63,733 bases of DNA from an uncultured Oscillospiraceae bacterium (GTDB lineage: Bacteria; Bacillota; Clostridia; Oscillospirales; Oscillospiraceae): contig CAKTNN010000011.1 of assembly GCA_934589065.1 (NCBI GenBank), positions 1-63,733 of the forward strand, written 5' to 3'. Positions 5,943-14,901 of the stretch are shown in pieces; position 1 is the stretch's first letter, and each line of letters starts with the position of its first letter. The notes beneath the pieces were generated by a model that worked only from the letters and a program-made list of their open reading frames with translations, was not told the DNA's origin and made no database searches. Position numbers and translations under genes: made by a program.

Positions 5943-8549
5943 ATGGAAACACAATACGCTCCCGTGACCAACGAACAGGAATTGACGGACGCCCTTTCCA
6001 GATGCCGGGCAGCCCAGAAAAAGTTTGCTGAGTATACCAAAGAACAGGTAGATAAGATTTTCCTGGCAGCTGCCGCCGCCGCCAACCAGATGCGGATCCC
6101 TCTGGCAAAGCTTGCCGTAGAGGAAACCGGAATGGGCGTGGCAGAGGACAAGGTCATCAAGAACCACTTTGCTTCGGAATATATCTACAATGCCTATAAA
6201 GACGCCAAGACCTGTGGCGTTATTGAGGAGGATACCGCCTACGGCACCCAGCGGATTGCGGAGCCCATCGGCGTGATTGCCGCGGTGATTCCCACCACCA
6301 ACCCCACCTCTACGGCGATTTTTAAGACCCTGATCTGCCTGAAAACCCGGAACGGCATTATCATCAGCCCCCACCCCAGAGCCAAAAACTGCACCATTGC
6401 CGCCGCTCGGGTGGTGCTGGAGGCAGCCGTGGCTGCCGGCGCACCGGAGGGGATTATCGGCTGGATCGACGGGCCCAGCCTGGATCTTACCAACCAGCTG
6501 ATGCGGGAGTCGGATCTCATTCTGGCTACCGGCGGCCCGGGCATGGTAAAGGCGGCCTATTCCTCCGGCAAGCCTGCCCTGGGCGTTGGCCCCGGCAATA
6601 CCCCTGCCATCATTGACGACACCGCGAATATCCTGCTGGCGGTTTCCTCCGTGATTCACTCCAAGACCTTTGACAACGGCATGATCTGTGCCTCCGAGCA
6701 GAGCGTGGTGGTGCTGGACGGGGTTTACGAAGAAGTGAAAGCGGAGTTTGTCCGCCGGGGCTGCCACATCCTGACGAAGGAGGAAGCCCAGAAGGTTCGG
6801 GAAACCATTTTGATAAACGGGGCTTTGAACGCCAAGATCGTGGGTCAGCCTGCCGCCCGCATTGCCGCTATGGCTGGGGTGGAGGTGCCGGAGGACACCA
6901 AGATTTTGATCGGCGAAGTGGAATCCACGGATCTTAGCGAGGCCTTTGCCCATGAAAAGCTGTCCCCGGTGCTTGCCATGTATCGGGCAGCGGACTTTGA
7001 AGACGCACTGAACAAGGCGGATACCCTGGTTCGGGACGGCGGCTTCGGTCACACCGCTTCCATCTATCTGGACGAAGTGAATCACAAAGAGAAGCTGGAT
7101 GCCTTTGCCCATGCAATGAAGGCCTGCCGGATCCTGGTAAATACTCCCTCTTCTCAGGGCGGCATTGGCGACCTGTACAATTTCAAACTGGCCCCCTCTC
7201 TGACCCTGGGCTGCGGAAGCTGGGGCGGCAACTCCGTTTCGGAGAATGTGGGCATTAAGCACTTGCTGAATATCAAAACCGTTGCCATTCGGAGGGAGAA
7301 TATGCTTTGGTTCCGTGCACCTGAGAAGGTTTATTTCAAGAAGGGCTGCCTGCCGGTGGCTTTGGCTGAGCTGAAAGATCACAAGAAGGCCTTCATCGTT
7401 ACCGACTCCTTCCTGTATAACAACGGCTACACAAAGCCCATTGAGCAGAAGCTGGACGAAATGGGCATCAGCCACACCACCTTCTACAATGTGGCCCCCG
7501 ATCCCACCCTGGCCTGCGCCCGGGAAGGTGCGGCACAGATGGCGGCCTTCAAGCCCGACCTGATTCTCGCCATCGGCGGCGGCTCCGCCATGGATGCCGG
7601 CAAGATCATGTGGGTGCTGTACGAGCATCCGGAGGCGGATTTCCAGGATATGGCGATGCGGTTCTGCGATATCCGCAAGCGTGTATATACCTTCCCCAAG
7701 ATGGGCACGAAGGCCTACTTTGTTGCCATCCCCACCTCTGCCGGTACCGGCTCTGAGGTAACGCCTTTCGCCGTGATTACCGATGAGCAGACGGGTGTCA
7801 AGTACCCCCTGGCGGACTACGAGCTGCTGCCCAAAATGTCCATCGTGGATGCGGACATGATGATGAACGCCCCCCGGGGACTGACGGCTGCTTCCGGCGT
7901 GGATGCCGTTACCCATGCATTGGAAGCCTACGCCTCCGTTATGGCGACCGACTACACCGACGGTCTGGCCCTGCGCAGCCTGAAGCTGATTTTTGAAAAC
8001 CTGCCCAAGGCCTACGACAATGGCCCCAAGGAGCCCCGGGCCAGAGAGAATATGGCCCATGCGGCCTGCATGGCCGGTATGGCCTTTGCCAACGCCTTTC
8101 TGGGCGTGTGCCATTCCATGGCCCATAAGCTGGGTGCATTCCACCACCTGCCCCACGGTGTTGCCAATGCGCTGATGATTGACGAGGTCCTGCGGTTCAA
8201 CGCTGCCGAGGTTCCCACCAAGATGGGTACCTTCCCCCAGTATGACCATCCCCACACCCTGGCCCGGTATGCCGAGGTGGCGGATTACCTGAAGCTGGGC
8301 GGCAATACCGACGAAGAGAAACTGGAAAACCTGATTCGCGCCATTGATGAGCTGAAAGAGCGGGTGGGTATTAAAAAGACCATCCGGGACTACGGCATTG
8401 ACGAGGAGGATTTCCTGAACCGGCTGGATGCTATGGTGGAGCAGGCCTTTGATGACCAGTGCACCGGCGCAAATCCCCGGTATCCCCTGATGCGGGAGAT
8501 CAAGCAGATGTATCTGAACGCATACTACGGAACCAACGTGAAGGTTTAA
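5943..8549 (+). CDS. adhE: Bifunctional aldehyde/alcohol dehydrogenase
   Basis: At 868 aa this has the usual AdhE length. Residues 1-440 form the CoA-acylating aldehyde dehydrogenase with catalytic Cys249 in NGMICASEQSVVV. Residues from about 455 form the iron-dependent alcohol dehydrogenase, with NAD-binding GGGSAMDAGK and the metal site HSMAHKLGAFHHLPHG. It reduces acetyl-CoA through acetaldehyde to ethanol and regenerates NAD+ during fermentation; AdhE usually forms filaments (spirosomes). It is monocistronic, with a near-consensus promoter and a repeat array at the start site, so strong and regulated expression is likely. Codon use is biased and GC-rich, as in highly expressed genes. Confidence 0.97.
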   Translation: METQYAPVTNEQELTDALSRCRAAQKKFAEYTKEQVDKIFLAAAAAANQMRIPLAKLAVEETGMGVAEDKVIKNHFASEYIYNAYKDAKTCGVIEEDTAYGTQRIAEPIGVIAAVIPTTNPTSTAIFKTLICLKTRNGIIISPHPRAKNCTIAAARVVLEAAVAAGAPEGIIGWIDGPSLDLTNQLMRESDLILATGGPGMVKAAYSSGKPALGVGPGNTPAIIDDTANILLAVSSVIHSKTFDNGMICASEQSVVVLDGVYEEVKAEFVRRGCHILTKEEAQKVRETILINGALNAKIVGQPAARIAAMAGVEVPEDTKILIGEVESTDLSEAFAHEKLSPVLAMYRAADFEDALNKADTLVRDGGFGHTASIYLDEVNHKEKLDAFAHAMKACRILVNTPSSQGGIGDLYNFKLAPSLTLGCGSWGGNSVSENVGIKHLLNIKTVAIRRENMLWFRAPEKVYFKKGCLPVALAELKDHKKAFIVTDSFLYNNGYTKPIEQKLDEMGISHTTFYNVAPDPTLACAREGAAQMAAFKPDLILAIGGGSAMDAGKIMWVLYEHPEADFQDMAMRFCDIRKRVYTFPKMGTKAYFVAIPTSAGTGSEVTPFAVITDEQTGVKYPLADYELLPKMSIVDADMMMNAPRGLTAASGVDAVTHALEAYASVMATDYTDGLALRSLKLIFENLPKAYDNGPKEPRARENMAHAACMAGMAFANAFLGVCHSMAHKLGAFHHLPHGVANALMIDEVLRFNAAEVPTKMGTFPQYDHPHTLARYAEVADYLKLGGNTDEEKLENLIRAIDELKERVGIKKTIRDYGIDEEDFLNRLDAMVEQAFDDQCTGANPRYPLMREIKQMYLNAYYGTNVKV

Positions 8550-8852
8550 TTTCCTGACATCCCTTTCCTTCCTTTTCCTTGCAAAACAAGGCAGATAAGC
8601 CCTGCCAGGGGCAGCTTCCGCTGCATCCCCCTGGGGGGCTTATTTGTATATTTGCAACAAAAATTGAGGGAATATCCCAGAGGGAAGCCGGGCTGCCGGA
8701 ATGCTTTTTGAATAAAAATTCTCTGTATTGTACAAAAACCCAGGCGCTTTCCGCCCTGGGGGCATTTTTTCGCCAATCCCCCCAGGGGGCTTACAGGGCG
8801 GCTTTTTCTATGATAGAGTGGGACTATCAAAAAGAAAAGAGAGGTAATTTTT
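8550..8852. other. Intergenic region with two long structured repeats
   Basis: Two blocks can fold. One is at about 8606-8644 (CCAGGGGCAGC...GCTG...CCCCTGG, then GCTTATTT), a plausible adhE terminator. The other is at 8749-8802 (CCGCCCTGGGGG... to ...CCCCAGGGGG..CAGGGCGG). I see no cobalamin box here, although the next gene is a CbiM-type transporter. AGAGAGG gives its ribosome-binding site. Confidence 0.5.
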
Positions 8853-9899
8853 ATGCACATGGCAGACGCGCTCCTGGCGCCGGCGGTTGCCGCCACTATG
8901 TATGCCGCCTCTGCAGTGACGGCAGGGGCTTCCGTGAAAACTCTGAAAAAGGATGAAACCTTAACCAAGCTGCCCACCATGGCAGTGACCTCTGCGCTGG
9001 TTTTTGCCGGGCAGATGATCAACTATACCATCCCCGGCACAGGCTCTTCCGGGCACCTGTGCGGCGGGATGCTGCTTTCAGCATTGCTGGGGCCCCAGGC
9101 AGGATTCCTGTCTATGGTGGTGATTCTCACCATTCAGTGCCTGTTTTTTGCAGACGGCGGACTCATGGCCTTGGGGGCGAACTGCTGGAATATGGCCTTT
9201 TACGGCTGCTTTGTGGGGTATTACCTGATCTGGAAACCGATTCTCCACAGCTCCCTGTTCGGCAAGACAAGGGCTGCCGTGCGGGGGAGAATCATCCTGG
9301 CTTCCATCCTTGGCTGCGTGCTTACCTTGCAGCTGGGTGCGTTCTCCGTTGTATTGGAAACGTCTCTTTCCGGCATTACCGAGCTGCCCTTTGCCGCATT
9401 TGTTGGGATTATGCAGCCCATTCATTTGGCAATCGGACTGGTGGAGGGACTGATTACCGCCGCCGTTCTGGTCTTTGTCTATGAGGCGCGCCCGGAGCTG
9501 CTGCCGGATGGGCAGGAAAGTGGCGCTCAGGGAAAGCTATCCGTAAAAGCGACCCTTGCGGTATTGGCGGCAGCGGTGGTGCTTGTTGGCGGCGGGCTGA
9601 GCCTGTTTGCCAGTGGCAACCCGGATGGGCTGGAATGGACGCTCTTTGGCAACGCCGACTCCGGCTATTCGGAAAATCTTGGACTGGACGAAGAAGACTA
9701 CGGCCTTCACAGCAGGGCTTCGGATACGGCGGCCTCCATCCAGGAAAAAACCGCATTCCTGCCGGATTACGGCTTTGCAGACAGCGACAGTGCCGTAGGC
9801 ACCACGGTATCGGGCCTGGTGGGCTCTGCCATTGTGGGGGGCTGTGCCGTCCTGATTTGCCTTGCCGGGGGCTTCTTCCGCAGGAAAAAGACGCAATAA
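8853..9899 (+). CDS. cbiM: CbiM-type substrate-binding permease of a Co/Ni ECF transporter, with CbiN-like C-terminus
   Basis: The 348-aa membrane protein starts MHMADALLAP, the conserved N-terminus that forms the metal site of CbiM/NikM (free amine, His2). About six or seven hydrophobic helices follow. After residue ~230 there is a further helix, the segment NPDGLEWTLFG and a last helix before FFRRKK, which resembles CbiN/NikN (PDGLEW motif), so M and N are fused. With CbiQ and CbiO directly downstream it forms an energy-coupling-factor importer for Co2+ or Ni2+; sequence alone does not decide the metal. An AGAGAGG site precedes the start. Confidence 0.92.
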   Translation: MHMADALLAPAVAATMYAASAVTAGASVKTLKKDETLTKLPTMAVTSALVFAGQMINYTIPGTGSSGHLCGGMLLSALLGPQAGFLSMVVILTIQCLFFADGGLMALGANCWNMAFYGCFVGYYLIWKPILHSSLFGKTRAAVRGRIILASILGCVLTLQLGAFSVVLETSLSGITELPFAAFVGIMQPIHLAIGLVEGLITAAVLVFVYEARPELLPDGQESGAQGKLSVKATLAVLAAAVVLVGGGLSLFASGNPDGLEWTLFGNADSGYSENLGLDEEDYGLHSRASDTAASIQEKTAFLPDYGFADSDSAVGTTVSGLVGSAIVGGCAVLICLAGGFFRRKKTQ

Positions 9900-9958
9900 G
9901 TGATTTTGCCGGGGGTGCACAGCTGCACCCCCAGCTTCGCGTATCGGGAGGAACGGAT

Positions 9959-10762
9959 GTGAATAAACTTTCCAAGGCTAGAGCGGAATTGCTGGAAACG
10001 GAGGATTTGGCTGGAAAATCCTCCTTTATCCATGCCCTGCACCCTCTGGCAAAGCTCATAACCACTTGCCTATATATTCTGACGGTGGTTTCTTTCCCAA
10101 AATACAATCTATCCGGGCTTGCCATTATGGCCCTCTATCCGGTGCTCCTATTCCAGGCGGCGGAGCTTTCGGTGGGCATTTGCTTTTACCGGCTGCGGGT
10201 GGTGCTGCCGCTGGTTTGTGCTGTGGGCCTGGCGAATCCGGTCTTCGACCGGCATGTTTTGCTGTATGTGGGAGCAATTCCCATTACCGGCGGCATCCTT
10301 TCCATGGTGAGCCTGATGCTCAAGGGCGTGTTTTCTCTGATGGCTTCCTTTTTGCTCATCGCCACCACTTCTATAGATTCCCTGTGCGGGGCACTTAGAA
10401 AGCTTCATGTGCCCTCGGTACTGACGTCTTTGCTGCTGCTGACCTATCGCTATATTGGCGTTATGCTGGAGGAGGTGGCGGTTATGACGGAAGGCTACGC
10501 CCTCCGGGCGCCCAATCAAAAGGGAATCCATATTTCCGCCTGGGGGTCATTCCTGGGTCAGCTGCTGCTGCGCAGTATGGATCGGGCAGAGGAGCTCTAT
10601 GGCAGCATGGTGCTCCGGGGCTTTCAGGGGGATTTTTACTACGCCGATGGGCAAAAATTTTCCGGCAGGGATGCAATATTTTGCCTGATTACGGCGGCGC
10701 TATTGCTGATTGCCCGGAAAATGAACATCGCGGAGCTTTTGGGACAGCTGATTATGAGGTGA
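9959..10762 (+). CDS. cbiQ: CbiQ transmembrane coupling protein of the ECF transporter
   Basis: This 267-aa integral membrane protein belongs to the CbiQ/EcfT family. It has about five helices and the cytoplasmic coupling region with EGYALRAPNQKG and RSMDRAEELYGSMVLRGF, the A-R-G type motifs that grip the ATPase. GTG at 9959 is taken as start because GGGAGGA sits six bases upstream; the open frame extends further up but without such a site. A short hairpin of GGGGGTGCA/TGCACCCCC lies between cbiM and cbiQ. cbiO starts five bases after its stop. Confidence 0.92.
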   Translation: MNKLSKARAELLETEDLAGKSSFIHALHPLAKLITTCLYILTVVSFPKYNLSGLAIMALYPVLLFQAAELSVGICFYRLRVVLPLVCAVGLANPVFDRHVLLYVGAIPITGGILSMVSLMLKGVFSLMASFLLIATTSIDSLCGALRKLHVPSVLTSLLLLTYRYIGVMLEEVAVMTEGYALRAPNQKGIHISAWGSFLGQLLLRSMDRAEELYGSMVLRGFQGDFYYADGQKFSGRDAIFCLITAALLLIARKMNIAELLGQLIMR

Positions 10763-10766
10763 AAAT

Positions 10767-11534
10767 ATGCTGGAATTTCACAATGTATCCTTTTCTTATG
10801 ACGGGCACACCCCGGTGGTGGACGACTTAAATTTCACCGTCCAAAAAGGGGAGAGCGTGGGCCTGATCGGTGCAAACGGGGCGGGAAAATCCACCCTTAT
10901 GCGGCTGATGCTGGGCCTTTTGCAGGGCCGGGGAGAAATACGGGTGGATGGAATGCAGGTTCAAAAGGAGAATCTTTCCGCCATTCGCCAGAAGGTCGGG
11001 TTCGTTCTCCAGGATTCCGACAATCAGATGTTTATGCCCACCGTCTATGAGGATATGATTTTCGGCCCGCGAAACTATGGCCTGAGCCGGGAAGAAACGG
11101 ACAGGCGGGTGGATCGGGTTTTGCGGGAACTGGGGCTGGAGAGCCTGAAATACCGGCATAACCACAAAATTTCCGGCGGTGAAAAGCGGATGGCTGCCAT
11201 CGCAACCATTCTGGTTATGGAGCCGGAGCTGATCGTTATGGATGAACCCTCCACCGCCCTGGATCCCGTAAACCGGCGCACGGTGATTCGCACAATCAAC
11301 CGGCTGCCCCAGACCAAGCTGATTGCCTCCCACGACCTGGACATGATTCTCGATACCTGCCAGCGGGTGATCCTGCTGTCCCACGGAAAAATCGTTGCCG
11401 ACGGAGCGGCAGAAGCCATCCTTAAAGACAGGGCGCTGCTGGAAGCCAACCGCATGGAGCTCCCTTTTTGCCTGCAAGGGCGAGGAATACCGGGCGGTGG
11501 GAGCGCCGGTGGTGACGGGCAATACGGAGTATGA
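10767..11534 (+). CDS. cbiO: CbiO ATP-binding subunit of the ECF transporter
   Basis: This 255-aa ABC ATPase powers the CbiMNQ importer. It shows Walker A GANGAGKST, the Q-loop in VLQDSDNQMFMPTV, signature KISGGEKRM, Walker B LIVMDEPSTALDP and the switch His in IASHDLDM. NQMF after the Q-loop is typical of CbiO/EcfA. The final ~15 residues (Gly-rich, GIPGGGSAGG) look unlike the family end near ELPFCLQG, so a rearrangement or frame change close to the 3' end is possible. A MerR-like fragment follows at 11571. Confidence 0.93.
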   Translation: MLEFHNVSFSYDGHTPVVDDLNFTVQKGESVGLIGANGAGKSTLMRLMLGLLQGRGEIRVDGMQVQKENLSAIRQKVGFVLQDSDNQMFMPTVYEDMIFGPRNYGLSREETDRRVDRVLRELGLESLKYRHNHKISGGEKRMAAIATILVMEPELIVMDEPSTALDPVNRRTVIRTINRLPQTKLIASHDLDMILDTCQRVILLSHGKIVADGAAEAILKDRALLEANRMELPFCLQGRGIPGGGSAGGDGQYGV

Positions 11535-11570
11535 TTTTTCTGCCGCCATCCGCTCCGATGCACAGAACCG

Positions 11571-11714
11571 GCAGGGGGCAGCCTCCTGCCGGAAATGCTC
11601 CGAATCCTGACGGCCCACCGGAAAACCGTGCTCACCGGAGTGCGGGAAAAGCAAAAGCAGATTGACTGCCTGGACTACCTGACGAACCAAATCCGGCAGC
11701 AGAACCACGGTTGA
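11571..11714 (+). pseudogene. Possible C-terminal remnant of a MerR-family regulator
   Basis: In the frame ending at TGA 11712-11714 the sequence gives LLPEMLRILTAHRKTVLTGV followed by REKQKQIDCLDYLTNQIRQQ. This has the heptad-like dimerisation helix that ends many MerR regulators (L..HR..VL..I...Q..L..LD..). No helix-turn-helix or start is found upstream, so if the reading is right the gene is decayed. Metal-responsive MerR proteins often sit beside metal transporters; this link is speculative. Confidence 0.4.
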
Positions 11715-11783
11715 ACCGGGGGAAGCTAAGGATTTGCAGCCGGGCTTTGCGGATTGCGCCCAAAAGCCCGGCTGCAATTGCTT

Positions 11784-12671
11784 CTAAAACAGATCCAGCA
11801 TACTGTCCAGATAGATGGCTTCGCGGACGGCAAGCTGATACTCCGGCTTTGTCAGATAGTAAAGAAGAAATTCCAGAACCAGAGCGCTGCCAAGCCCCCG
11901 CCCCTCGATTTTAAAATTGGAAAAGCCCATGGGAAGGTAGGCCTTTTGGATATCATCGATTCCGATAAAGCCGGGATTTTTCATGGCTTTGGAAAAACGG
12001 TAACCATCTTTTCCGCCGGGGGCAGTGCAGACATGGTCGGGGCAGGCGAGGCCCAGATTTTTGCGGCTGACGTTTTCGTAGCAATTCTTCCGGTCGGTGC
12101 AGCCGAACCAGCAGCATTCGTTGCACAGGAATTCTACCTTGTCTTTCTGAGAAGCGGGGAGACGATTGAGTTTTTCCAGGGCTTTGTTCAGCCGGAAGTC
12201 CGGCACAACATAGCGAAAATCTGCCCGGTTTACCTCTGCTGCAAAGGCGCTCCAATCGGTGAGCACCTTTGTGGTGGAGGAGACAAAGTAGAGCGCCGGG
12301 TAGCGCTGCTTCAGGTATTCCAGCAGCAGTTCCGAGTGGACGATTACGCCGCCCCCGCCCCGGTCATTCCAAAGCGCGCACAGGGCGTTGCATTTCCTGT
12401 CTGCAAGGTGCTCCTTTTGCACCAGGGAATTGCTGAAAGTCAGCCGGGGGGAGATGCCGTACTCCTGCATGAGGGCAAGCACGTCCCTTGGGCCTGCATC
12501 CCCCAGGCTGACGCGACCGCCGTTCCATATACACCCGGTGGGTGCGCCATAAATGGAGCCGATGTGGCACCAGTCATAAAAATACTCCCTGTGTTCCCGA
12601 AATAGCGGGAGAAACAGGACGTATAGGTCATAAAATTCAAAAAGCCCCGGAAGATGGTAATATGCATCCAT
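11784..12671 (-). CDS. Cys-rich protein of unknown function, TIM-barrel-like
   Basis: The product is about 295 aa. The ATG at 12671 is chosen because AGGAGG lies ten bases upstream; a longer frame begins inside that site. The middle reads like a TIM-barrel lyase or U32-peptidase-like fold with alternating strands and helices (GISPRLTFSNSLV, GVIVHSELLLEYLKQRYP, LYFVSSTTKVL). It then has a dense cysteine cluster, FLCNECCWFGCTDRKNCYE, and a further Cys in LACPDHVC, which could ligate an iron-sulfur cluster or zinc. There are no membrane segments, so it is probably cytoplasmic. It stands opposite to the flanking genes, and I cannot assign a reaction. Confidence 0.8.
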   Translation of the reverse strand: MDAYYHLPGLFEFYDLYVLFLPLFREHREYFYDWCHIGSIYGAPTGCIWNGGRVSLGDAGPRDVLALMQEYGISPRLTFSNSLVQKEHLADRKCNALCALWNDRGGGGVIVHSELLLEYLKQRYPALYFVSSTTKVLTDWSAFAAEVNRADFRYVVPDFRLNKALEKLNRLPASQKDKVEFLCNECCWFGCTDRKNCYENVSRKNLGLACPDHVCTAPGGKDGYRFSKAMKNPGFIGIDDIQKAYLPMGFSNFKIEGRGLGSALVLEFLLYYLTKPEYQLAVREAIYLDSMLDLF

Positions 12672-12823
12672 GGCTGCCGTCACCTCCTGATTTCAGGAAA
12701 AGTATAGCATTGCATCCGGCGGCAGTCAATACGCCATAGCGGGGCAGGGCGTAAACCTGCAATGCACAATAAGCTGGCGGGCAGCCTGGGGCTGCTCCGC
12801 CGAAAAAATAGGGAGGAAAGACA

Positions 12824-13075
12824 ATGGAAAGCAAACGGGAAAGAAGAGCACTCCTTCTAAGTCAGCTCCAAAATGCCCAGGAGCCGGAGCTGACGGAGCT
12901 GAGCCGGGAAGAACTGACGGCGTACCTCCGGGAGCTCCATACGCAACTGGAGCAGCTGGATGCGCTGGAGCCCAGAAGTGAAAACTGCGAAGACTACGAT
13001 GAGTGGGCCGATGTCCACGAAATCCAGGAAGACCGGATCGACGAAGTAATGGACCGGCTGGATGAGCTTAAGTGA
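12824..13075 (+). CDS. Small acidic coiled-coil protein
   Basis: This 83-aa product has a strong GGGAGGAAAG site upstream. Nearly the whole chain is predicted helical and rich in Glu, Leu and Arg (LSREELTAYLRELHTQLEQL, IDEVMDRLDELK), suggesting a two-helix coiled coil. There is no catalytic motif or membrane segment. It precedes the cobalamin-riboswitch operon by 80 bases but has no visible functional link to it. Function unknown. Confidence 0.75.
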   Translation: MESKRERRALLLSQLQNAQEPELTELSREELTAYLRELHTQLEQLDALEPRSENCEDYDEWADVHEIQEDRIDEVMDRLDELK

Positions 13076-13157
13076 TTTGCCCGCAAAAGAATGGGCCGAC
13101 ATGGGCCAGCCGGTGGAAAAAAACTTGGAAAACCGCATCATTTTACAGGGCTTAACG

Positions 13158-13186
13158 TTGACAAACGGGCCCTTCGGTGGTATAAT
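13158..13186 (+). promoter_or_regulatory. Consensus promoter of the cobalamin-riboswitch operon
   Basis: TTGACA (13158-13163) and TATAAT (13181-13186) are both perfect consensus with a 17-base spacer. The riboswitch begins about 20 bases downstream, so transcription is strong by default and controlled by the RNA leader. Confidence 0.93.
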
Positions 13187-13204
13187 CCAAGCGTCTGAAA
13201 TGAA

Positions 13205-13445
13205 TATGAAAGCAGCGCAAGGGTGTCGCCCGTTTGGGCGGTGAAAAGGGAATCCGGTGAAAGTCCGGAGCGATGCAGTCACTGTGATGGGGAGCTTTCT
13301 TGTAAGAGGCGGGTTGTGCCTGAATTTGGGCGCGCCGTGCTTTGAAGCCACTGGGAAACCGGGAAGGGGAGAAGGCGCAGAACCGAGCCAGGAGACCTGC
13401 CTTTGCGTGGAATCTCCGGTTTGCTGTAACAAATCGACCTTCCCG
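13205..13445 (+). promoter_or_regulatory. Cobalamin (B12) riboswitch
   Basis: The leader has the class hallmarks: GGGAATCCGGTGAAAGTCCG at 13247-13266, then GATGCAGTCACTGTGA, and the B12 box GAGCCAGGAGACCTGCC at about 13385-13401. Such RNAs bind adenosyl- or methylcobalamin and switch off downstream expression. Two hairpins with T runs follow, so control is probably by transcription termination. The controlled genes would be off when cobalamin is plentiful. Exact 5' and 3' limits are approximate. Confidence 0.93.
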
Positions 13446-13452
13446 CGAAACG

Positions 13453-13521
13453 CACAGCCGAGGGTGTCGGCTTTTTGTGCTGTCAATCAGGAAGCGCGGC
13501 TGCGGAGATGCAGCCGCTTTT
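13453..13521 (+). terminator. Expression-platform hairpins of the riboswitch
   Basis: The first hairpin is AGCCGA/TCGGCT (13456-13472) with TTTT after it. The second is GCGGCTGC/GCAGCCGC (13496-13517) followed by TTTT. Both lie between the riboswitch and the first start codon, so one or both could be the ligand-controlled terminator. Confidence 0.7.
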
Positions 13522-13561
13522 GTATTCTCTTCGGAATAATTTCGGAAAGAGGTCATTTTGT

Positions 13562-14788
13562 ATGAAAAAGATTCTTGCCCTGCTGCTCAGCGCTTGCCTG
13601 GTGCTGTCCCTGGCAGCCTGCGGCGGCAACACTGCCCCTGCTGCAACGGAGACGACCGCTGTCGTTACGGAGGCCACCGAGACCACTGCAGAGCCCACCC
13701 AGTCTCAGGAAGAGATCGACCAGGCTGCTGCCGATGAGGTTGCCGCTCTGATCGACGCTATCTATGTCCAGACCCGCAACGATGATACCGATGCCCAGTG
13801 CGAGGCCGCTAAGGCTGCATGGGATCAGCTCACCGATGCCCAGAAGGAACTGGTGGAAGGCGAGGAAGCCAGCCCCGAGTACTTCGGCCTGGATACCGGC
13901 GATGCCTCCAAGGACGATCCCCGGAATCAGGACGAAATCGGCGAAAAGGAACTGCTGGTTGTTTCCTTCGGCACTTCCTTCAACGATAGCCGTGTAGCCG
14001 ACATCAAGGGCATTGAGGACAAGCTGGCAGAAGCTTACCCTGATTGGTCCGTCCGTCGGGCGTTCACCGCTCAGATCATCATCAATCACATCCAGGCCCG
14101 TGACGGCGAGAAGATCGACAACATGGATCAGGCCCTGGAGCGTGCTGTTGCCAATGGCGTGAAGCAGCTGGTTGTGCAGCCCACCCACCTGATGCACGGT
14201 GCCGAGTACGATGAAATGGTGGAAGCTCTGGATGCCTACAAGGATAAGATTGAGTCTATCACCATTGCCGAGCCCATGCTGGGCGAGGTTGGCAGCGACG
14301 CTACCGTCATCAATGCCGACAAGCAGGCTGTTGCCCAGGCCGTTGTAGAGGCCGCTCTGGCTGACAGCGGTTTTGAGAGCACCGAGAAGGCAGCCGAGGC
14401 CGGCACTGCCTTCGTCTTCATGGGCCACGGCACTGCCCATGTCGCCAAGGTTACCTACAGCCAGATGCAGACTCAGATGCAGACCCTGGGCTACAACAAT
14501 GTGTTCATCGGTACTGTTGAGGGCGAGCCCGAAGAGACCGCCTGCGAGAATGTCATCGAGGCCGTTAAGGCTGCCGGTTACACCAACGTGGTGCTGCGTC
14601 CTCTGATGGTCGTTGCCGGTGACCATGCAAACAACGATATGGCTGGCGCTGACGAGGACTCCTGGAAGTCCATGTTTGAGGCTGCCGATCTGACCACCGA
14701 TTGCCAGATTGCCGGTCTGGGCCGGATTGCTGCCGTCGAGGATCTGTATGTAGCCCACACCCAGGCTGCTATGGACACCCTGAAGTAA
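13562..14788 (+). CDS. cbiK: Extracytoplasmic CbiK-like sirohydrochlorin cobaltochelatase lipoprotein
   Basis: The 408-aa protein has a lipoprotein signal (LSLAACGG, Cys20 as lipid anchor), a Thr/Glu-rich linker and a helical segment to about residue 115. A CbiK-family class II chelatase domain follows from about residue 130: LLVVSFGTSFNDSR, QPTHLMHGAEYDEM with His209/His212, and VFMGHGTAH with His289. Histidines in these positions bind the metal in CbiK. CbiK normally inserts Co2+ into sirohydrochlorin in the cytoplasm; here it is outside the membrane, so metal removal or exchange on an imported tetrapyrrole is a possible role (inference). It leads the cobalamin-controlled operon with a transporter downstream. 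Codons are highly biased, suggesting strong expression. Confidence 0.88.
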   Translation: MKKILALLLSACLVLSLAACGGNTAPAATETTAVVTEATETTAEPTQSQEEIDQAAADEVAALIDAIYVQTRNDDTDAQCEAAKAAWDQLTDAQKELVEGEEASPEYFGLDTGDASKDDPRNQDEIGEKELLVVSFGTSFNDSRVADIKGIEDKLAEAYPDWSVRRAFTAQIIINHIQARDGEKIDNMDQALERAVANGVKQLVVQPTHLMHGAEYDEMVEALDAYKDKIESITIAEPMLGEVGSDATVINADKQAVAQAVVEAALADSGFESTEKAAEAGTAFVFMGHGTAHVAKVTYSQMQTQMQTLGYNNVFIGTVEGEPEETACENVIEAVKAAGYTNVVLRPLMVVAGDHANNDMAGADEDSWKSMFEAADLTTDCQIAGLGRIAAVEDLYVAHTQAAMDTLK

Positions 14789-14797
14789 AAAAATCTT

Positions 14798-14871
14798 ATC
14801 CGGGGGCGTTTTGCCCCCGGATAATGGTGTTTTGCTATTGAAAGCGCACTTTGGAAAAGGTGCGCTTTCAA
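14798..14871 (+). terminator. Two intercistronic hairpins after the CbiK-like gene
   Basis: TATCCGGGGGC/GCCCCCGGATA (14798-14823) and a perfect 12-bp stem TTGAAAGCGCAC/GTGCGCTTTCAA (14839-14871). Neither is followed by a proper T run. They may stabilise the upstream message or partly terminate, giving more of the first lipoprotein than of the transporter. Confidence 0.65.
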
Positions 14872-14901
14872 CAGTAAAATGCAAAAAAGGGGAAAATGAA
14901 T

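Noticed and set aside
5910..8255. Long open frame antisense to adhE (781 codons)
   Set aside because: GC-rich biased codons of adhE leave the opposite strand free of stops; the translation is Gly/His-rich, without domains or a ribosome-binding site.
8550..8852. Nickel/cobalt or cobalamin riboswitch in front of cbiM
   Set aside because: The region folds, but neither the B12 box nor another conserved riboswitch core could be identified.
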